Assembly: GCF_030695065.1 (NCBI RefSeq)
Contig: NZ_JAUYTR010000011.1
Location: forward strand, 558,001-622,000
Length of the DNA: 64,000 bases
Direction: 5' to 3'
Source of the DNA: Sediminibacterium sp.
GTDB lineage: Bacteria; Bacteroidota; Bacteroidia; Chitinophagales; Chitinophagaceae
Positions 36,041 to 44,471 of this stretch are shown piece after piece. A model generated the notes under the pieces. It made no database searches. It saw only the letters and a list, made by a program, of their open reading frames with translations, and was not told the DNA's origin. Made by a program: the position numbers and the translations under genes. The stretch's first letter is position 1, and each line of letters starts with the position of its first letter.

Positions 36041-36727
36041 TTAGTCGGCAACAAACCGGTAGCCAACGCCTTTTATGGTAATAATTTGAAGATTGGGATC
36101 TTCTTTTAAATATCCTCTTAATTTGGTGATATACACATCCAAATTTCTGCTATTAAAGAATGAATCATTCCCCCAAATATGGTTCAATAAATCTCTTCGT
36201 TGAATGAGTTCATTGGCATTAAGGTAAAAATACTTCAACAACTCAGATTCTCTGTACGATAATTTCCTAATATCTTTTCCTAGAATTAACATTTGTTTGT
36301 GTGCATGGAACCTAAATTGACCAATTATTACTTCCTCTTCTAACCCCTTAAGAACAGTTGTTTTGGGAATTCGCAAAACGTTATTAATTCGAACAATCAA
36401 CTCTTCCATACTAAAGGGCTTTCGTATATAATCGTTCCCGCCCAAGTTAAACCCCTTTACAACATCCTCTGTTTGGGTTTTAGCGGTTAAAAAAATAATG
36501 GGCATATCTTCCTGTATACTCCTTATGGCAGTAGCCAACTCAAAACCATTTATATTGGGAATCATGATATCTAACAAGCATATATCGGGTAAGAATTGTT
36601 GAAATTGATTGATGACTCTAGCACCATCGGTTTCCATTAAAACCTCAAACCCTCTTTGTTGTAATGACTCTAATACTATTTTTCCTAAGAACAACTCATC
36701 TTCAACATATAGAATTTTGATTGCCAT
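36041..36727 (-). CDS. OmpR/PhoB-type response regulator
   Basis: The receiver (residues 2-118) has Glu9-Asp10-Glu11, phospho-acceptor Asp53 in Leu-Leu-Asp-Ile-Met-Ile-Pro, Thr in Leu-Thr-Ala-Lys and Lys in Arg-Lys-Pro-Phe. The winged-helix effector (about 130-226) shows Leu-Ser-Tyr-Arg-Glu-Ser-Glu-Leu-Leu-Lys-Tyr-Phe, Asn-Ser-Arg-Asn-Leu-Asp-Val-Tyr-Ile-Thr-Lys-Leu-Arg and Lys-Gly-Val-Gly-Tyr-Arg-Phe. OmpR-type regulators bind tandem direct repeats about 10-11 bp apart. The TTAACCTT repeats upstream of the GLPGLI gene and of the outer-membrane barrel gene are its likely sites, which is inference. The gene follows its kinase by 6 bp. Confidence 0.95.
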   Translation of the reverse strand: MAIKILYVEDELFLGKIVLESLQQRGFEVLMETDGARVINQFQQFLPDICLLDIMIPNINGFELATAIRSIQEDMPIIFLTAKTQTEDVVKGFNLGGNDYIRKPFSMEELIVRINNVLRIPKTTVLKGLEEEVIIGQFRFHAHKQMLILGKDIRKLSYRESELLKYFYLNANELIQRRDLLNHIWGNDSFFNSRNLDVYITKLRGYLKEDPNLQIITIKGVGYRFVAD

Positions 36728-36733
36728 AATAAA

Positions 36734-38482
36734 CTAAGATGGATTAATATTAATCGGTTTGTTTTCAGTTGTGGATACTGGTAATTGTACAACAAACTCA
36801 CTTCCTTTTCCAAGTTCGCTTTGTACAGATATTGAACCATTATGTTGTCGAATAATATGATTTACATAACTCAACCCCAATCCATATCCTTTAATATTGT
36901 GAACATCTCCTGTTGGCACACGGAAGAATTTATCAAAAATTTTGTCTTGAAATTGTTTGGCAATACCAATGCCATTATCATTAATGCGTAATTCAACAAA
37001 ATTATCAGAAAGCATTGTTAAGTGTATTTTCACAACAGTGTTTTTACCACTGTATTTCAAAGCGTTGTCCAATAAATTATATATGACACTTGATATATGC
37101 AATTTATCTGCATTAATAAATACTTCTCTTAAAGAGGAATTGAATTCGATTAATGCATTCTTTTGATCAAATTGAATTTTAATACTATCAAGAATATCTT
37201 CTAATAACTGCTTGAGATTAAACCATTCTTTATTGAGGACTATTTTATCTGATTCAAACATTGACAACTTTAGTACTTTATCTACCAATAAACTCAACCG
37301 CTGAATTTCAGCAGATGAAATTTCTAAGTATTCTTTTGTTCTATCAGGATTTTGTAAAGCATTAAAATTTCTCAAAGCTTCAATTGCAACATTTACAGTA
37401 GCAATAGGCGTTTTGAGCTCATGAGTAATATTACTAATAAACTCATTTTTAAAAATGGCCAATTTTTGTTGCGCCAATAGATTTCTATATAAAAAAATAA
37501 AAGCTATTGATATGAATGCAATTAACAGTAAAGAGAGAAAAGCCTGAGGCAAAATTTGAAGTAACAAAAATGGAGTAGGGTTATTAAATTTTGCTTGAAA
37601 CCACTTGGGCTGAGTGAAACCCACTGTAGCAATACTTGTTTTATAAAAAATTGATGGAACGGTGTCTTTAAGATGTAATGAATCAAATAGACCCGTCTTG
37701 ATAGTAAATGTCAAATCAATACCCGACTTGTTTAGATTGGCAGCATATGCAGAATCTAAGTCTTTAATGGAAAGCGAATCAGACACAGCAATACTTCTAG
37801 AAAATAGACTGATAATAGAACGGTTGGTTGTTATGTCTGATACACTCTTTGATATCCGAATTAACTGTGGTTTTTTATCTTCTTTTGAAGGCTTTTTTGT
37901 TAAGTTAATCGATTGATGTAGCAGAAATGAATCTGACATTATGGGCTTAACTCCAATTGAGTCTCTATTTTTTTTATGCAACCACTGACGAATATTTGTT
38001 AAGCTATCATTTGTACGAATTGCTACTGTAGGCTTATTAGGATGGACCCTAATACTAACGATTGAAGAAGGCTTAGGCAAGAGGGTATCCAAAAACAAAC
38101 TTATTTTTTTAGAATCAGTTTGTTGATTTTGTGTAATGGAAGTTTTTTTGATTGATGAGTCGCGAAGTACACCCGTCATTGTATTTACAAAAACACTATC
38201 GCGAAAGATGTTTGGCTTTATACTATCTCGTTCCTTTAATAATGCATTTGCAGCTTCTAATGCAAATAAATTATTGCCTTTCCCAGCATTTAAAAAAAGC
38301 GTATCAGCTTTAAATCGATTGACTTGCATGGTATAAACCAATTCCTTAAAAAGTAAATCTGTTTGCTTTAAGGTTCTTTCTTTTTCTTCTTGAAAAATCA
38401 GATTTATCCAATAACATTGAAATGCTACTATTACAGCAATGGCGCTGATCATTACCAGTCTTGAAATAGTCAATTTATTCAT
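36734..38482 (-). CDS. Sensor histidine kinase with a large extracytoplasmic domain
   Basis: This 582-residue classical kinase has a first membrane helix at about 8-28, an extracytoplasmic domain of about 280 residues rich in Ser, Lys and Asp with no family I recognise, and a second helix at about 312-334. The HisKA box is Phe-Ile-Ser-Asn-Ile-Thr-His354-Glu-Leu-Lys-Thr-Pro-Ile. The HATPase domain shows Asn-Leu-Leu-Asp-Asn-Ala-Leu-Lys-Tyr (N), Asp-Asn-Gly-Ile-Gly-Ile (G1), Phe-Phe-Arg-Val-Pro (F) and Gly-Tyr-Gly-Leu-Gly-Leu (G2). It precedes the OmpR-type gene by 6 bp and is divergent from the GLPGLI gene. Their shared region holds the TTAACCTT repeat, so autoregulation is possible. Confidence 0.94.
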   Translation of the reverse strand: MNKLTISRLVMISAIAVIVAFQCYWINLIFQEEKERTLKQTDLLFKELVYTMQVNRFKADTLFLNAGKGNNLFALEAANALLKERDSIKPNIFRDSVFVNTMTGVLRDSSIKKTSITQNQQTDSKKISLFLDTLLPKPSSIVSIRVHPNKPTVAIRTNDSLTNIRQWLHKKNRDSIGVKPIMSDSFLLHQSINLTKKPSKEDKKPQLIRISKSVSDITTNRSIISLFSRSIAVSDSLSIKDLDSAYAANLNKSGIDLTFTIKTGLFDSLHLKDTVPSIFYKTSIATVGFTQPKWFQAKFNNPTPFLLLQILPQAFLSLLLIAFISIAFIFLYRNLLAQQKLAIFKNEFISNITHELKTPIATVNVAIEALRNFNALQNPDRTKEYLEISSAEIQRLSLLVDKVLKLSMFESDKIVLNKEWFNLKQLLEDILDSIKIQFDQKNALIEFNSSLREVFINADKLHISSVIYNLLDNALKYSGKNTVVKIHLTMLSDNFVELRINDNGIGIAKQFQDKIFDKFFRVPTGDVHNIKGYGLGLSYVNHIIRQHNGSISVQSELGKGSEFVVQLPVSTTENKPININPS

Positions 38483-38526
38483 AGCCTATACAAATATAAA
38501 CCTGAAAAGAACCACTAAGTTCCATA

Positions 38527-38544
38527 TTAACCTTAATTAACCTT
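38527..38544 (+). promoter_or_regulatory. Candidate response-regulator operator: direct repeat TTAACCTT-AA-TTAACCTT
   Basis: Two identical 8-mers TTAACCTT are repeated with a 10-bp period, the spacing expected for tandem OmpR-type binding. The site ends 29 bases upstream of the -7 element TAGTTTTG (38574-38581) and 55 bases before the GLPGLI ATG, so it would sit just upstream of the -33 region, where activators bind. It is also 45 bp upstream of the divergent kinase gene. The same motif with one changed spacer base recurs at 42340-42357 before the outer-membrane barrel gene. Confidence 0.6.
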
Positions 38545-38573
38545 AGTGAAAGGCAGTTTAACACAGCATGAAA

Positions 38574-38581
38574 TAGTTTTG
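38574..38581 (+). promoter_or_regulatory. Candidate -7 element TAGTTTTG of the GLPGLI gene
   Basis: TAGTTTTG matches TAnnTTTG and lies 18 bases before the chosen ATG at 38600. The -33 region (AAGGCAGTTT) has no TTG, which fits a promoter that depends on the activator site just upstream. Confidence 0.45.
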
Positions 38582-38599
38582 ATTTCTAAAACAAGTAAT

Positions 38600-39412
38600 A
38601 TGAAAAAATGGATAACAGCAGCTATGCTGCTCAGCTGCTCAACGTTATGGGCGCAACAAAAAGAAGGCACAATTATTTATGAAAAAAAAGTCAACCTCCA
38701 CAAAACAATTCAAAATGAACAAATGAAAGCAATGATGCCTGAATTTAGAACAAGCAGGCACCAATTACTATTTAGTGACAGTATATCAATTTATCGAATG
38801 ATACCTGAAACTGAAGCTCCAGATCCATTTTCATCTAGAGGTGGCGGAACTGTATTCGTCAATGTAGGCGGCGGGGCAGATGGCGGTGACTTATACAAAA
38901 ATTTTGCACAATCAAAAGGTATACAATCCTCAGATTTTGGGGGGAAAACATATCTAATACTTGATACATTGAAATCAGAACCTTGGAAAATGACAGAGGA
39001 AACAAAAAATATTCTTGGGTTCAAATGTTACAAAGCAACCAGAAAAGTCAAACAAGCACAAAGATCCGTTATTAGAACATTTGGAGGACCGGTCAATACC
39101 AACAGCGATACTACCAAAAAACAATCAGCTCCAGAAATGAAAGAAATTGATATAATCGCGTGGTTTACCAACGACATAATTACTCCAGCTGGACCAGAAA
39201 ATTATGGCCAATTGCCTGGATTAATTTTAGAATTAGATATTGAAAACGGCACAACCGCTTTTATAGCTACAGAAGTCAAGAAAACGGTTAATAAAAAAGA
39301 ATTAAAAGAACCGCAAAAGGGTAAGCCAGTGAGTAGGCAAGAATTTCAAAAAATCATGTTTGATATGATGAGTTCACAAGCGCCAGGAGGATTTAGAATG
39401 AATAGAAACTAA
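38600..39412 (+). CDS. GLPGLI family protein
   Basis: This 270-residue exported protein has a signal peptide (cleavage near Leu-Trp-Ala-Gln-Gln) and the family motif near its C-terminus. The motif here reads Gly-Gln-Leu-Pro-Gly-Leu-Ile-Leu-Glu-Leu, the variant of Gly-Leu-Pro-Gly-Leu-Ile that names the group. It also has Ile-Ile-Ala-Trp-Phe-Thr-Asn-Asp-Ile and Leu-Gly-Phe-Lys-Cys-Tyr-Lys-Ala-Thr, typical of these Bacteroidota proteins. A poly-Gly loop lies at about 78-92. Such genes are commonly next to outer-membrane barrel genes, as here, but their function is not known. I chose the ATG at 38600 because it begins the signal peptide. Confidence 0.9.
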   Translation: MKKWITAAMLLSCSTLWAQQKEGTIIYEKKVNLHKTIQNEQMKAMMPEFRTSRHQLLFSDSISIYRMIPETEAPDPFSSRGGGTVFVNVGGGADGGDLYKNFAQSKGIQSSDFGGKTYLILDTLKSEPWKMTEETKNILGFKCYKATRKVKQAQRSVIRTFGGPVNTNSDTTKKQSAPEMKEIDIIAWFTNDIITPAGPENYGQLPGLILELDIENGTTAFIATEVKKTVNKKELKEPQKGKPVSRQEFQKIMFDMMSSQAPGGFRMNRN

Positions 39413-39417
39413 ACAAT

Positions 39418-39450
39418 AAAAAACGGCCCTTGAAAACAAGGGCCGTTTTT
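39418..39450. terminator. Strong bidirectional intrinsic terminator
   Basis: A perfect 12-bp stem (AAACGGCCCTTG at 39421-39432 and CAAGGGCCGTTT at 39437-39448) with an AAAA loop is flanked by A-tracts on the left and T-tracts on the right. It works in both directions between the convergent GLPGLI and outer-membrane barrel genes. Confidence 0.92.
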
Positions 39451-39466
39451 CTAACTATAGCCGAAA

Positions 39467-42274
39467 TTAAAAACTGCGCATAATAATATTTGGACTATTA
39501 CCACTAGATGACCTGTTTAATCGGTAACTAAAACTTAATAAGAAGTATCGTTGTAAAACATTGTACCGGGTATCCTGAATAAAGTTTTGATTTGCTGTTC
39601 TATTAATACCAATGTTTTTATTCAACACATCTAAAACAGTGAACTTCAATTCGCCCTTTTTATACTTTAAAAAGCTTTTTGCAAGGGAAATATTCCAAAA
39701 AGGAACGATGGTATTGAACCCATCAGCTCTTCCTGTATTAATGGTATAGTCAAGTGTATTATTTAATACAAATCCTTTAGGTAAAAAATTGGTGATGTCA
39801 AGGCCGTAAACTTGTTGAAAAAATCGGTTATTCAGCTGTGGTTGCAATGAATACTTGGCTTGATTAATATTAACTCTAGCAGTTAAATGAATTTCTAGCG
39901 TTGTATCAAGTGAAAACTGGTAACCAATATTGGGTGTTAAAATAATATTATCGATGGTATTTTTTTGATCATTAATAAAACTGATATTTCTAAAGCTGGA
40001 ACCACTTAGTCCAATATCAACCCTAGACTTCAATTTTTTCAGAGGGAAACCTGCATTAAAATTTCCTACTAAGAATGAATTTCCATCTGCATTTACTGGC
40101 ATAGTTATTCTTGAACCATTTGGCAAAATCCTATCGGAATTCACAAATGCGTTATTGATTCGTGAATAAGAAAGAAATGAAAACACATTTCTTTGTGTAT
40201 ACAAATTAAATGAAGAGAAATTGATTGCCAATGATTGGGTATAACTACGTCTTAAGTTAGGATTTCCAGTATAGGTATTGAGTGGGTCGCTGATATCTGC
40301 TACTGGTTGTAACTGTTGCGTAGAAGGTTGATTGGTTGATGTATTATAATTTATTCCCAAACTAACAGAAGGTTTTAATTTGAATTGCACAGAGAGCATG
40401 GGCAATACATCAGTAAATGTTTGCTTAATGGTATTTGAATTAGTTTTATTCACACTTTCCAATGATGCAACCTGCAAATTTGCACCAGTGGTTAAACTCA
40501 ACTTTTTAAAATTAGATCTAAAATTTAGCCCGCCTCCGCCATATATGTACACACTTCTAAAATGGTTGCTTAAAAGATTGTTTACTTGATCATACTTGCC
40601 GTTTCCATTATTGAAATCAAAAGTATTTCTTTTACTTTCTCCTGTACTAATATTATAAAAAGTACTGAATTCCAATAATGATTTTAAACCAATACCCTCT
40701 GTATAGATAATATTACCACCAATATTATTTGTTATTGCATCCCTATTATTGATTTGCTTGGTAATTGAATCTGGCAAAGGAATACCCGCATTGTAAAAGC
40801 GATTGATGGTGGTTAAATTGCCATCTTGTTTACTATCATTATATGCCAAACTCATATTTGAAGAAATGGTTCTGCCACTCTTTTTAAACTTTTTTCTATA
40901 TAACAGATTTCCATTAAAATTTACAGCATTCGATTGACTGATTAAATTGGTACTCCCTTCATTCAATTTTACTTGCTGGTCATTAATTGACTGATAGGTA
41001 CTAGCTGAGTTGGCAATATTATTTTGAATAGTAAGTTGGGGGGTAAATCTAATGGAAGACGAAGAATCAATTTTTTGATCTAGAATGGCACTGATCTTTT
41101 TTTGTTTATTATGGTTGATATTACTGCTATTAGCTGTATAATCAAAAGTATTACCAGGCAATAAATTACGCCGATTAATTGTTCTATCCGTTTGAAGATT
41201 CACATCGCTTAAGATGCCGTTGATATTTAAATCTGTTCGTTTGTTCCAATTATTATTATAATTTAATCCCCCTGCAAATGTTTGAGCAATACCCTGTTGA
41301 TTTGGTCCCATTCCAGTAATGGGCAACCCACCACCAGCGTCATCACTATTACTTGTGCGAAGATTAATACCTACACCATTTCTCATACCTCTAGCTAATT
41401 CGCCTGTAAAATTCACCACATCCCCAATAGAAAACCCCTGTTTGTTGGCATTATTACCCATACCAATAATTGACATTTGTTTGTCGCCATTAAAGCGATT
41501 AATATTGGTTTGCCCCTCATATCGGTCTTTATTTCCACCGCCAACAGTGACCCTTCCAAAAGTTGAATTATTTCTGTCTTTTTTCAATTTTAAATTGATG
41601 GCTTTTTCTGTTTGACCATCTTCAATTCCGGTAAAACTAGCTTGGTCACTTTTACGATCATATACCTGCACCTTATCAATAGCATCCGCATCTAAATTCT
41701 TAGTGGCAATTTTGGGGTCGCCAGTAAAAAACTCCTTCCCATTGACCATAAATCGATTCACTTTTTGCCCGTTTACTTTAACGGTACCGTCCCTGTCTAC
41801 TGTTACACCAGGTAATTTTTTCAGTAAATCTTCAACAACCGCATTGGGTTGTGTTTTAAAATTTTCTGTATTAAATTCAATAGTATCATTATTGATGATG
41901 ACAGGAGGCCTTCTTGCGGTAACGGTTACATCCCCAGCATGAATTAAATCTGTTAAGATGATACGGCCCAAATTTAACTGCTCTGCATCCTTTATTTGAA
42001 TTGGCTTCCAAACAGGCACGTATCCCACATAAGAAAAAGATAGTAAATAGTTCCCCTTTGGCAAACCCGACAATTTGAATTTACCTGAAGAGTCTGCTCT
42101 TGCAAAACTTACAAGGGTTGAATCTTTCTGTTGTACAATTGACACTGTTGAATATGCCAATCCCTTCCTTGCAATTGAGTCAACCACTTCACCTGAAATA
42201 GTCGCATTAGTTTGCTGTGCATTTAATGCACTTGAAAACAATATACCAAACATAAAAAAACCGATTAACTTCAT
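39467..42274 (-). CDS. Outer-membrane beta-barrel protein with CarboxypepD_reg and plug domains
   Basis: This 935-residue TonB-receptor-like protein has a signal peptide (cleavage near Leu-Asn-Ala-Gln-Gln), a carboxypeptidase-regulatory-like domain at about 24-105 and a plug-like region containing Asn-Ala-Val-Val-Glu-Asp-Leu-Leu-Lys-Lys-Leu-Pro-Gly-Val-Thr-Val near 140. A long Asn/Ser-rich beta-barrel (OMP_b-brl family) then runs to the C-terminal Phe. The motif Lys-Leu-Pro-Gly-Val is typical of this group. Transport function is not certain because no TonB box is obvious. It is a paralogue of the gene at 51611-54451. The ATG at 42274 begins the signal peptide; an ATG at 42283 would add three residues. 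Confidence 0.9.
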   Translation of the reverse strand: MKLIGFFMFGILFSSALNAQQTNATISGEVVDSIARKGLAYSTVSIVQQKDSTLVSFARADSSGKFKLSGLPKGNYLLSFSYVGYVPVWKPIQIKDAEQLNLGRIILTDLIHAGDVTVTARRPPVIINNDTIEFNTENFKTQPNAVVEDLLKKLPGVTVDRDGTVKVNGQKVNRFMVNGKEFFTGDPKIATKNLDADAIDKVQVYDRKSDQASFTGIEDGQTEKAINLKLKKDRNNSTFGRVTVGGGNKDRYEGQTNINRFNGDKQMSIIGMGNNANKQGFSIGDVVNFTGELARGMRNGVGINLRTSNSDDAGGGLPITGMGPNQQGIAQTFAGGLNYNNNWNKRTDLNINGILSDVNLQTDRTINRRNLLPGNTFDYTANSSNINHNKQKKISAILDQKIDSSSSIRFTPQLTIQNNIANSASTYQSINDQQVKLNEGSTNLISQSNAVNFNGNLLYRKKFKKSGRTISSNMSLAYNDSKQDGNLTTINRFYNAGIPLPDSITKQINNRDAITNNIGGNIIYTEGIGLKSLLEFSTFYNISTGESKRNTFDFNNGNGKYDQVNNLLSNHFRSVYIYGGGGLNFRSNFKKLSLTTGANLQVASLESVNKTNSNTIKQTFTDVLPMLSVQFKLKPSVSLGINYNTSTNQPSTQQLQPVADISDPLNTYTGNPNLRRSYTQSLAINFSSFNLYTQRNVFSFLSYSRINNAFVNSDRILPNGSRITMPVNADGNSFLVGNFNAGFPLKKLKSRVDIGLSGSSFRNISFINDQKNTIDNIILTPNIGYQFSLDTTLEIHLTARVNINQAKYSLQPQLNNRFFQQVYGLDITNFLPKGFVLNNTLDYTINTGRADGFNTIVPFWNISLAKSFLKYKKGELKFTVLDVLNKNIGINRTANQNFIQDTRYNVLQRYFLLSFSYRLNRSSSGNSPNIIMRSF

Positions 42275-42339
42275 ACAAATCATTTATTGTACGAAGCTAA
42301 CCGGCTAAGACCCAAAAAAGGGTTAACTAACTTTTCTTA

Positions 42340-42357
42340 AAGGTTAATCAAGGTTAA
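42340..42357 (-). promoter_or_regulatory. Second copy of the TTAACCTT-N2-TTAACCTT operator, before the outer-membrane barrel gene
   Basis: Read on the minus strand this is TTAACCTT-GA-TTAACCTT, identical to the site at 38527-38544 except for one base of the 2-bp spacer. It points towards the outer-membrane barrel gene, 66 bp before its ATG, compared with 55 bp for the GLPGLI site. A near-consensus -7 element, TAGCTTCG (42299 to 42292), lies 41 bp downstream, versus 30 bp at the other site: a difference of one helical turn. A weaker third repeat (AGGGTTAA, 42319-42326) lies between. Confidence 0.6.
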
Positions 42358-42361
42358 AAGA

Positions 42362-43111
42362 CTATTCTACCCCCAATAACTCTACTTCAAAAATAAGCAA
42401 AGAACCAGGTGTAATTATATCACCCTTTTGTTGATCACCATAAGCCAAATCAGCTGGGACATAAAACTTCCACTTGCTTCCAACAGTCATTAACTGTAGC
42501 CCTTCCTGCCAACCTAAAATCACATTCCCTAAAGGGAAGGTAACTGGCTCTCCTCTTTCAACAGAACTATCAAATATTTCACCGCTAATAACGGTGCCAT
42601 GATAATGACATTTTACTTTACTAGAAAGGGTTGGTTTAATCGTATCAGTTCCGTTTTTAATTACTTCATACTGTAACCCACTAGGCAATGTTACCACACC
42701 TGGCTTTTTAGCCATTTGTGCTTGAAAAGCTTTTCCTGCATTTCTAGCAACAGTAGATTTTTCGGCACTCAACTTCTGCTGATAGTTTCCAATGCATAAG
42801 TCTAATAACTCATCTGCAATTGCAGACTTTTTACTTGCAAAACCGTCAGCTATTCCTTTTTGAAATAGTGCGGCCACCAAAGGATTCAAGCCTTGTGATT
42901 TTAAGTTTTGGGCTATTCTAATACCCAATGCATAACTGGCACTATCTGCAGCAGACTTAAAGGCAGCAGCGGCTGCTGGCTTTGCAGCAGGCTTAACAGG
43001 TAGTTTTGCTTTATCGGCAGTTTTTACTGGTGCTTTTGCAGATGGTTGAGCTTGAGCCTGAGTAAAAGTTACGAAAGCTCCTAAAACGAATAAACTAAGT
43101 ATTTTTTTCAT
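42362..43111 (-). CDS. FKBP-type peptidyl-prolyl cis-trans isomerase
   Basis: This 249-residue exported FkpA/Mip-like isomerase has a signal peptide (cleavage near Gln-Ala-Gln-Ala-Gln) and an Ala/Lys/Pro-rich linker at about 25-55. The helical dimerisation domain (about 58-140) starts Ser-Ala-Ser-Tyr-Ala-Leu-Gly-Ile-Arg-Ile-Ala-Gln-Asn-Leu. The C-terminal FKBP domain has Val-Lys-Cys-His-Tyr-His-Gly, Gly-Glu-Ile-Phe-Asp-Ser-Ser, Pro-Leu-Gly-Asn-Val-Ile-Leu-Gly-Trp and Tyr-Val-Pro-Ala-Asp-Leu-Ala-Tyr-Gly. It folds envelope proteins in the periplasm. I chose the ATG at 43111, 25 bp after argH, so it may be the last gene of the arginine transcript. Confidence 0.94.
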   Translation of the reverse strand: MKKILSLFVLGAFVTFTQAQAQPSAKAPVKTADKAKLPVKPAAKPAAAAAFKSAADSASYALGIRIAQNLKSQGLNPLVAALFQKGIADGFASKKSAIADELLDLCIGNYQQKLSAEKSTVARNAGKAFQAQMAKKPGVVTLPSGLQYEVIKNGTDTIKPTLSSKVKCHYHGTVISGEIFDSSVERGEPVTFPLGNVILGWQEGLQLMTVGSKWKFYVPADLAYGDQQKGDIITPGSLLIFEVELLGVE

Positions 43112-43136
43112 TTGATATTTTATAAAGTAGTGCAAA

Positions 43137-44471
43137 TTAAGATAAAAGTAATTCAAAGGCTGTTGTTGCTTTGCTAAATTGAAAACGGTTCATCAATTGG
43201 TCCATCATTATTTTAATTTCAGCATTGCATAAATTACCCATACTTCCTTCATGTGTGTGATTTACGGAAGTTGAATAATTAAACTCCCCTTTTTCTATGG
43301 CATTCCCTATCTGCTGATAAGCATCTCTAAAAGGGACACCTTGCAAAACCAATTTATTTACTTCTTCAACACTAAACATGTATTGGAATTTAGGGTCTTC
43401 TGCAATATTAGAACGAACCTGAACATTACTAAACATCAGTTGCATCATTGCTAAACAATTATTCAACTCGGTAAATGCAGGAAATAAATGTTCTTTTAAT
43501 AATTGCAAATCTCGCTGGTATCCAGAAGGAAGGTTAGCAGTCATTAAACTAATTTCATTGGGCAATGCTTTAATTCTATTACAATAGGACCTGGTCAATT
43601 CAAAAACGTCCGGATTTTTTTTATGCGGCATGATGCTAGAACCAGTGGTTAATTCTGCAGGAAAACTGATATAAGCAAAATTTTGATTCAAGTACAAACA
43701 AGCGTCCATACTCATTCTAGCTAATGTGTCTGCAATATTTGCTAAAGCAGTAGCCACAATTCTCTCTGTTTTACCTCTACCCATTTGGGCATACACTACA
43801 TTGTAATTTAGCTGATCAAACCCGAGTAAGTCAGTGGTCATTTTTCGGTTGATGGGGAAGGAAGAACCATACCCAGCAGCAGAACCTAATGGATTTTTAT
43901 TTACCACCCTATAAGTAGCTTCAAGCATTGTTAAGTCGTCCAATAAACTTTCCGCATAGGCACCAAACCAAAGCCCAAAAGAAGAAGGCATGGCTAATTG
44001 CAAATGCGTGTATCCCGGCAACAAATGGTTTTTATATTCTTCACTTTTTTGTTGCAGCAATTCAAATAAAGCATTCGTTGATTCTGCAATTGTTTGAATC
44101 TCTGCTCGCAGGTATAATTTTATATCTACTAAAACCTGGTCATTTCTACTCCTTGCACTATGGATTTTTTTGCCCATATCGCCGAGCTTTTGAGTAAGTA
44201 ATAACTCAACATAAGAATGAATATCTTCTACTCCTTCTGGAATGGAAAAATCAGGTTGAATAACTTTCTGATAAATCACTTGCAATTCTTTTACCAATGC
44301 AAGCATTTCTTGATGGGTTAATAAACCAATACTGGCGAGCATTTTAACATGCGCAATGGAGCCCAACACATCATAGGGAGCCAGTAAGGTATCAAAGTCT
44401 TTGTCTTTTCCAACGGTAAATTTTTCTACAGCTTCCGTTGTACTGGTATTGCTCTTACTCCAAAGTTTCAT
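43137..44471 (-). CDS. argH: Argininosuccinate lyase
   Basis: ArgH splits argininosuccinate into arginine and fumarate, the last step of the pathway. The 444-residue protein starts Met-Lys-Leu-Trp-Ser-Lys and has His-Ser-Ala-Arg-Ser-Arg-Asn-Asp-Gln-Val, Pro-Gly-Tyr-Thr-His-Leu-Gln and the fumarase-superfamily signature Gly-Ser-Ser-Ile-Met-Pro-His-Lys-Lys-Asn-Pro-Asp. Its ATG overlaps the argE stop by 4 bp (ATGA), so the two are translationally coupled. It is the last biosynthetic gene of the arginine operon. Confidence 0.97.
   Translation of the reverse strand: MKLWSKSNTSTTEAVEKFTVGKDKDFDTLLAPYDVLGSIAHVKMLASIGLLTHQEMLALVKELQVIYQKVIQPDFSIPEGVEDIHSYVELLLTQKLGDMGKKIHSARSRNDQVLVDIKLYLRAEIQTIAESTNALFELLQQKSEEYKNHLLPGYTHLQLAMPSSFGLWFGAYAESLLDDLTMLEATYRVVNKNPLGSAAGYGSSFPINRKMTTDLLGFDQLNYNVVYAQMGRGKTERIVATALANIADTLARMSMDACLYLNQNFAYISFPAELTTGSSIMPHKKNPDVFELTRSYCNRIKALPNEISLMTANLPSGYQRDLQLLKEHLFPAFTELNNCLAMMQLMFSNVQVRSNIAEDPKFQYMFSVEEVNKLVLQGVPFRDAYQQIGNAIEKGEFNYSTSVNHTHEGSMGNLCNAEIKIMMDQLMNRFQFSKATTAFELLLS

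Noticed and set aside
38513-38548. Inverted repeat CACTAAG / CTTAGTG around the TTAACCTT operator.
   Set aside because: The arms partly overlap the direct repeat and no equivalent inverted repeat exists at the second copy (42340-42357), so it may be chance.
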